Assembly: GCA_964352425.1 (NCBI GenBank) | Contig: CAYGRZ010000021.1 | Coordinates: 1 to 26,002, forward strand | From: JAMWCX01 sp964352425 | GTDB lineage: Bacteria; Omnitrophota; Gorgyraeia; 2-01-FULL-45-10 | Direction of reading: 5' to 3' | Length of the DNA: 26,002 bases | Translations under genes and position numbers: made by a program | The notes under the pieces: model-generated | Seen by the model: only the letters and a program-made list of their open reading frames with translations | Databases searched by the model: none | What the model was told of the DNA's origin: nothing | Shown here: positions 22,710 through 26,002 of the stretch, piece by piece | How positions within the stretch are numbered: the first letter of the stretch is position 1 | Layout: each line of letters opens with the position of its first letter

Positions 22710-23188
22710 CAAACCAGAAAAAAATGATCAGTTCGATCCTGTTCATCTGCACCGGTAATTCCTGCCGGTCCGTCATGGCCGAGGCCCTGATGCGCAAGAA
22801 GCTTTACGAACTCGGCAACGACAGGGCGCAGGTCTCGTCCGCAGGGGTGGCGGTCTTTGGCGGTGTTCCCCCGACCGACGAAACGATAGCGGTCATGCGG
22901 GAGGAGGGAGCCGACGTCTCCGGTTCCAGGACGAAGAAGGTCACCCGCGACATGATAAAGAATGCGGACCTCATCCTCGTGATGGAGCCGGCGCATAAGG
23001 ACGAGATATTGGTTCTTGACCCGCAGGCGTCGGGAAAGACGTTCCTGCTGAAGGAATATAAGAACCCCTCGAAGGTCATGCCCGAAGGGTTCGGCGTCCA
23101 TGATCCGATAGGGATGCCTGTCGAGAAATACAGGACAACGCGCGACGAGATAAAGAAGGAGATAGAAAGGATCGCACAAGAAATATGA
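22706..23188 (+). CDS. Low-molecular-weight phosphatase, possibly YwlE-type protein arginine phosphatase
   Basis: A 160-residue LMW-PTP fold enzyme. The P-loop CTGNSCRS holds the nucleophile Cys15 and Arg21, and VHDPIGM near the C-terminus has the general-acid Asp. In B. subtilis YwlE the residue before the second P-loop Cys is Thr and favours phospho-arginine; classic tyrosine enzymes have Ile or Leu there. This protein has Ser19, closer to the YwlE state. The neighbours tsaC, rpiB and glyA are the same as around ywlE in Firmicutes. Substrate remains inferred. Start at ATG 22706 overlaps the tsaC stop; Met7 is an alternative. Confidence 0.85.
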   Translation: MTNQKKMISSILFICTGNSCRSVMAEALMRKKLYELGNDRAQVSSAGVAVFGGVPPTDETIAVMREEGADVSGSRTKKVTRDMIKNADLILVMEPAHKDEILVLDPQASGKTFLLKEYKNPSKVMPEGFGVHDPIGMPVEKYRTTRDEIKKEIERIAQEI

Positions 23189-23232
23189 ACCCCGCCCTTC
23201 CTGGATACAGTAGATGCAGGGTGCGGTGGGGT
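23189..23232 (+). promoter_or_regulatory. Leader hairpin upstream of rpiB
   Basis: ACCCCGCC (23189-23196) pairs with GGTGGGGT (23225-23232), with one G-T wobble, and an inner CCTG/CAGG can also form. It starts directly after the phosphatase stop and ends just before the rpiB Shine-Dalgarno AAAGGAGG (23237-23244). It could affect processing or ribosome access. There is no T-run after it. Confidence 0.4.
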
Positions 23233-23253
23233 AAATAAAGGAGGAAGGGTGGG

Positions 23254-23706
23254 GTGAAGATCGCGATTGGAAGCGACCACGGCGGTTACGAATTGAAGAA
23301 GGACGTGATGGGGTTCCTGAAAGCTGAGGGGTATGAGGTGCTCGATTACGGCACCCACTCCAAGGATTCCTGCGACTATCCCCTGATCGGGTTCGAGGTG
23401 GCACAGGCGGTCGGCGAAGGCAAGGCAGAGCGGGGAGTCCTGATATGCAAGACCGGCGTGGGGATGAGTATCATCGCCAATAAGGTCCACGGCGTCCGGG
23501 CGGCGGCAGTCTACGATGTCGACATGGCGAAATCATCGCGCGAGCATAACGACTGCAACGTCCTGGTGCTTGCCGCACACTATACCAATACCAGGAAATC
23601 CATGGAGATACTGAAGATCTGGCTTGCCACCGAACATTCCGAAGAGCGCCACGTGCGGCGGGTAAACCAGATAAAGGATATAGAGTCAAAGCTGAAGGGG
23701 CGTTAA
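23254..23706 (+). CDS. rpiB: Ribose-5-phosphate isomerase B
   Basis: A 150-residue RpiB that interconverts ribose-5-P and ribulose-5-P, supplying ribose-5-P for PRPP and purines. Motifs are IGSDHGGYELK, GTHSKDSCDYP, and LICKTGVGMSIIANK with the proton-shuttling Cys65. His98 in REHNDCNVL opens the ring. GTG 23254 is chosen for AAAGGAGG about 9 nt upstream and because it matches the family N-terminus MKIAIGSDHGG. glyA begins 1 nt after its stop. Confidence 0.97.
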   Translation: MKIAIGSDHGGYELKKDVMGFLKAEGYEVLDYGTHSKDSCDYPLIGFEVAQAVGEGKAERGVLICKTGVGMSIIANKVHGVRAAAVYDVDMAKSSREHNDCNVLVLAAHYTNTRKSMEILKIWLATEHSEERHVRRVNQIKDIESKLKGR

Positions 23707-23707
23707 G

Positions 23708-24970
23708 ATGGGAAGCCTGAAAAAGTCCGATCCGGAAATTTACGACGCGATCCTGAACGAAACGAAGCGTGAACACGAGAACCTCGAGCTCATCGCGAGC
23801 GAGAACTTCGTCAGCGAGGAGGTCCTCGAGGCGCAGGGATCCGTCCTGACCAACAAGTATGCCGAGGGTTACCCGCACGCGCGGTGGTATAACGGCTGCC
23901 ATAACGTCGATATCGTCGAGCAGCTCGCCATCGACCGCGCCAAAGAGATCTTCGGCGCCGAGCATGTCAACGTCCAGCCGCACTCCGGCACGCAGGCGAA
24001 CATGGTCATATACTTCGCGATGCTCTCCCCGGGCGATACGGTGCTCGCGATGGACCTTGCCTGCGGAGGGCATCTCTCGCACGGCCATCCGCATAATTTC
24101 TCGGGCAAGTTCTACAAGATAGTACCGTACGGCGTCAGCCGCGAGACTGAGATGCTCGACTACGACCAGATAGAGGCGCTGGCGAAAGAGCACCGGCCGA
24201 AGATGATACTGGCCGGCGCGTCCGCGTACCCGCGGTTCCTCGACTTCAAGGCCTTCCGCCGGATAGCCGACGCGGTCGGCGCATTCCTGTTCGTCGATAT
24301 CGCCCACATCGCGGGGCTGGTGGCCGCCGGGCTGCATGAAAACCCGATCGAGTATGCCGAGTTCGTCACGTCGACCACGCACAAGACGATGCGCGGGCCC
24401 CGCGGCGGGTTCATCATGTGCAGGAAAGAGTTCGGCAAGAAGATCGACTCCGAAGTCTTCCCGGGCCTGCAGGGCGGGCCGCTGATGCACGTGATAGCCG
24501 CGAAGGCGGTCTGTTTTAAGGAGGCGCTCCGGCCCGAATTCAAGGAATACCAGAAGCAGATACTGAAGAACTGCACGGCGCTCTCCGACGAGATGGCACG
24601 GCTCGGCTACAGGATCTGCGCCGGCGGGACCGATACGCACCTCTTCCTCGTCGATCTTACGGGCAAGAATATAACGGGCAAGGAAGCGGCCGCGGTTCTC
24701 GACAAGGCCAGCATCACGGTGAACAAGAACCTGATACCGTATGATAAACAGTCCCCGTTCGTCGCCAGCGGCATCAGGATCGGCACGCCCGCCGTCACGA
24801 CGCGCGGCATGAAAGAGGACGACATGCGGACGATCGCGCGCCTGATCGACAAAGTGCTGTCTAATCCTGCCGATGAAAAGACAGCCATCCTCGTGCGCCA
24901 GGATGTCAAGAAGCTCGTCGACAGGTTCCCACTCTATAGTGATCTTATAAAGAGGCTCGGCAAAGAATGA
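23708..24970 (+). CDS. glyA: Serine hydroxymethyltransferase
   Basis: A 420-residue PLP enzyme that converts serine and tetrahydrofolate to glycine and methylene-tetrahydrofolate. Motifs are LELIASENFVSE, NKYAEGYP, NVQPHSGTQAN, and TSTTHKTMRGPRGG with the PLP lysine Lys226. The substrate loop after NKYAEGYP reads HARWYNGCHNVD where many bacterial enzymes have a GKRYYGG-type sequence, a modest divergence. It feeds glycine to PurD and one-carbon units to purine and thymidylate synthesis. ATG 23708 is 1 nt after the rpiB stop. Its TGA overlaps the deaminase ATG (ATGA). Confidence 0.97.
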   Translation: MGSLKKSDPEIYDAILNETKREHENLELIASENFVSEEVLEAQGSVLTNKYAEGYPHARWYNGCHNVDIVEQLAIDRAKEIFGAEHVNVQPHSGTQANMVIYFAMLSPGDTVLAMDLACGGHLSHGHPHNFSGKFYKIVPYGVSRETEMLDYDQIEALAKEHRPKMILAGASAYPRFLDFKAFRRIADAVGAFLFVDIAHIAGLVAAGLHENPIEYAEFVTSTTHKTMRGPRGGFIMCRKEFGKKIDSEVFPGLQGGPLMHVIAAKAVCFKEALRPEFKEYQKQILKNCTALSDEMARLGYRICAGGTDTHLFLVDLTGKNITGKEAAAVLDKASITVNKNLIPYDKQSPFVASGIRIGTPAVTTRGMKEDDMRTIARLIDKVLSNPADEKTAILVRQDVKKLVDRFPLYSDLIKRLGKE

Positions 24971-25452
24971 GACGCAATACGCAATACGCAAGACGCATCA
25001 CGCATCACGACAAACGGCCAAGCTGGGACGAATATTTTCTCGGCATCGCGGATCTTATCTCTAAACGTTCAACCTGCTTAAGGCGCAGCGTAGGAGCCGT
25101 TCTTGTCAAGGACAAGAGGATACTGGCCACCGGCTATAATGGCGCGCCGAGCAGGATCAAGCATTGCAGCGAGGTCGGCTGCATCCGCGAGAAGCTCCAT
25201 GTCCCGTCCGGTGAGCGCCACGAGCTCTGCAGGGGGCTCCACGGCGAGCAGAACGCGTTCCTCCAGGCCGCGCTCCACGGCACGTCCGTGAAGGATGCTA
25301 CCCTCTATTCTACGACGCAGCCCTGCATCATCTGCGCGAAGATGCTGATCAATGCCGGTATCAGGGAGATCGTGATACGCGGCGATTATCCCGATAAGAT
25401 GTCGAAGGACCTGCTCAAAGAGGCTAAGGTCAAGGTCCGGATAGTAAGGTAA
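24967..25452 (+). CDS. dCMP deaminase (ComEB-like), with a repeat-encoded N-terminus
   Basis: A 161-residue zinc deaminase that turns dCMP into dUMP for thymidylate synthesis. The catalytic motif is HGE (His92-Glu94) followed by PCIIC (Cys120, Cys123). An extra cysteine/histidine set (HCSEVGC, CRGLHGE) is usual for the dCMP deaminase group. The domain starts at SWDEYFLGIADLISKRS. The first 16 residues are unlike the family and are encoded by a 7-bp repeat array. No other start codon lies between the array and the domain, so ATG 24967 (overlapping the glyA stop) is accepted. Confidence 0.92.
   Translation: MRRNTQYARRITHHDKRPSWDEYFLGIADLISKRSTCLRRSVGAVLVKDKRILATGYNGAPSRIKHCSEVGCIREKLHVPSGERHELCRGLHGEQNAFLQAALHGTSVKDATLYSTTQPCIICAKMLINAGIREIVIRGDYPDKMSKDLLKEAKVKVRIVR
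24971..25012. repeat. Six-unit heptamer array inside the deaminase start
   Basis: Six 7-bp units in register: GACGCAA, TACGCAA, TACGCAA, GACGCAT, CACGCAT and CACGACA. It begins directly after the glyA stop and supplies deaminase codons 2-16. The first 13 nt equal 13-25 of the window. Confidence 0.85.
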
Positions 25453-25688
25453 AATTTTTCGGCTCTTCAGGGCGTTTACTTTCGGAAGGTGCCTCCGCTC
25501 GTCGTCCTTCGACTTTGCTCAGGACGACCCTGAGCCTGCCGAAGGGTCGTTCGCTCGGATTAGCCATCCTCGCTCACTGTCGTTAAAATTTCGATGGTAA
25601 AGCCTGGATCGGCATACGGTATCGAAATTTTAAAGATTCGCTCCGGCACGCATCCGAAAGTTCCGCCACTCGAGAAGCCGAAAAACTT
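25451..25688. mobile_element. Long fold-back element C, carrying a nested palindrome
   Basis: A 238-nt block right after the deaminase stop. The ends are AAAATTTTTCGGCT (25451-25464) against AGCCGAAAAACTTT (25676-25689), with one mismatch. Nested inside are ACTTTCGGA/TCCGAAAGT (25478/25653), GTGCC/GGCAC (25489/25645) and a perfect 13-bp pair TTAAAATTTCGAT/ATCGAAATTTTAA (25583/25621). The ends match element A. No gene is supported within it. Confidence 0.6.
25502..25549. repeat. CCTTCG...CGAAGG palindrome nested in element C
   Basis: The stem CCTTCG/CGAAGG (25506-25511/25540-25545) encloses CTCAGG/CCTGAG (25518-25523/25529-25534) with loop ACGAC. It sits only on the left side of the fold-back and has no partner on the right, which suggests later insertion. 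The sequence resembles a palindrome widespread in bacterial genomes, as I know it. Confidence 0.65.
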
Positions 25689-25744
25689 TCGAGAAGAGGG
25701 TGGTGTGAAGTTGAAGGGGAAAGCGGGTAACGGAGGGGAGATAT

Positions 25745-26002
25745 ATGAAAAGACCTCTTGGGGTAACGATATTAGGCAGTCTGAATAGAATACTTTTTGG
25801 AGTGATAGGTTTTTTAATGGGTGTATTTAGCCTGATTTCATATTTTACCGGATATAAAGCCGAGGTCTATTCTAAAATGGGCTCACCTTTGATGATAAAA
25901 GTGGGCCTTATCGGTATGCTTATGATGTCATTGATCTATATGATTACAGGACATGGTGTTTTGAAATTAAAAGAAAAGGCGAGATTGGGAACAATATATT
26001 TT
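25745..26002 (+). CDS. Uncharacterised membrane protein, 3' end outside the window
   Basis: The first 86 codons of an open frame that runs off the edge. ATG 25745 follows GGAGGGGAG at about 3 nt. The product starts MKRPLGVTILGSLNRI, with two long hydrophobic segments (about residues 8-34 and 50-70) and short charged loops. The RPLGVTILG-type start is common in small uncharacterised bacterial membrane proteins. Codon usage is clearly more AT-rich than in the upstream operons, which may mark a change of region or a transferred gene. Function cannot be assigned. Confidence 0.75.
   Translation, partial: MKRPLGVTILGSLNRILFGVIGFLMGVFSLISYFTGYKAEVYSKMGSPLMIKVGLIGMLMMSLIYMITGHGVLKLKEKARLGTIYF

Noticed and set aside
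23471..24991. 506-codon open frame antisense to glyA
   Set aside because: Shadow of a GC-rich gene; the glyA strand carries all family motifs. Other long antisense frames (2768-3838, 6023-7093, 20235-21515) are rejected for the same reason.
24971..25012. CRISPR-like repeat
   Set aside because: Units are 7 bp with no spacers; it is a short tandem repeat.
25594..25788. Plus-strand frame of 64 codons near the end
   Set aside because: It is formed mostly by fold-back C and overlaps the better-supported membrane protein start in another frame.

Overview
The window reads as a stretch of chromosome from a Gram-negative, uncultured-type bacterium of moderately high GC content. An Omnitrophota (OP3)-like genome is my best inference. 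The reasons are an LptF/LptG-type lipopolysaccharide permease, an ornithine decarboxylase plus homospermidine synthase pair, a membrane-anchored YvcK next to PTS phosphocarriers, and dense housekeeping operons separated by palindromic and heptameric repeats. The phylum is not proven by anything seen here.

Region 1 (1-9859, all +) starts with tRNA-Gly(GCC), then a PTS EIIA. A tight chain follows: yvcK, ptsH, ptsI, phosphoglucose/phosphomannose isomerase, sugar-phosphate nucleotidyltransferase, metK, ahcY and class II fructose-bisphosphate aldolase. Most junctions up to metK overlap or abut. No PTS permease is present, so the PTS proteins may be regulatory. metK and ahcY form part of the S-adenosylmethionine cycle.

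Region 2 (9860-13640) has a bidirectional terminator, a minus-strand comF-lptF/G pair with a promoter that predicts a leaderless mRNA, and a divergent initiator tRNA gene. That tRNA-fMet is split in the anticodon loop by a 625-nt group I intron (IC3-like core) carrying a PD-(D/E)XK homing endonuclease of the I-Ssp6803I type. Then come a 357-nt palindrome-rich gap, a 76-residue secreted cysteine-rich peptide with a strong promoter, and a 52-residue membrane peptide.

Region 3 (13654-16969) holds homospermidine synthase and a PLP ornithine-type decarboxylase on the minus strand, making homospermidine from ornithine via putrescine. A 690-nt gap follows, containing two long fold-back elements between divergent promoters.

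Region 4 (16970-25452, all +) is a biosynthetic run: purB, purC, purM, purD, purE, tsaC (Sua5/YwlC), YwlE-like phosphatase, rpiB, glyA and dCMP deaminase. The second half matches the Firmicutes ywl-rpiB-glyA order as I know it. The window ends with a third fold-back element and the start of a membrane protein that runs off the edge.

The most unusual material is non-coding: (i) the intron and endonuclease in tRNA-fMet; (ii) a family of 156-282-nt fold-back elements sharing AAATTTTT-(C/G)CGG type ends; (iii) degenerate 7-bp tandem repeats, each site with its own consensus, sitting directly after stop codons, twice in inverted pairs and once running into a coding sequence.
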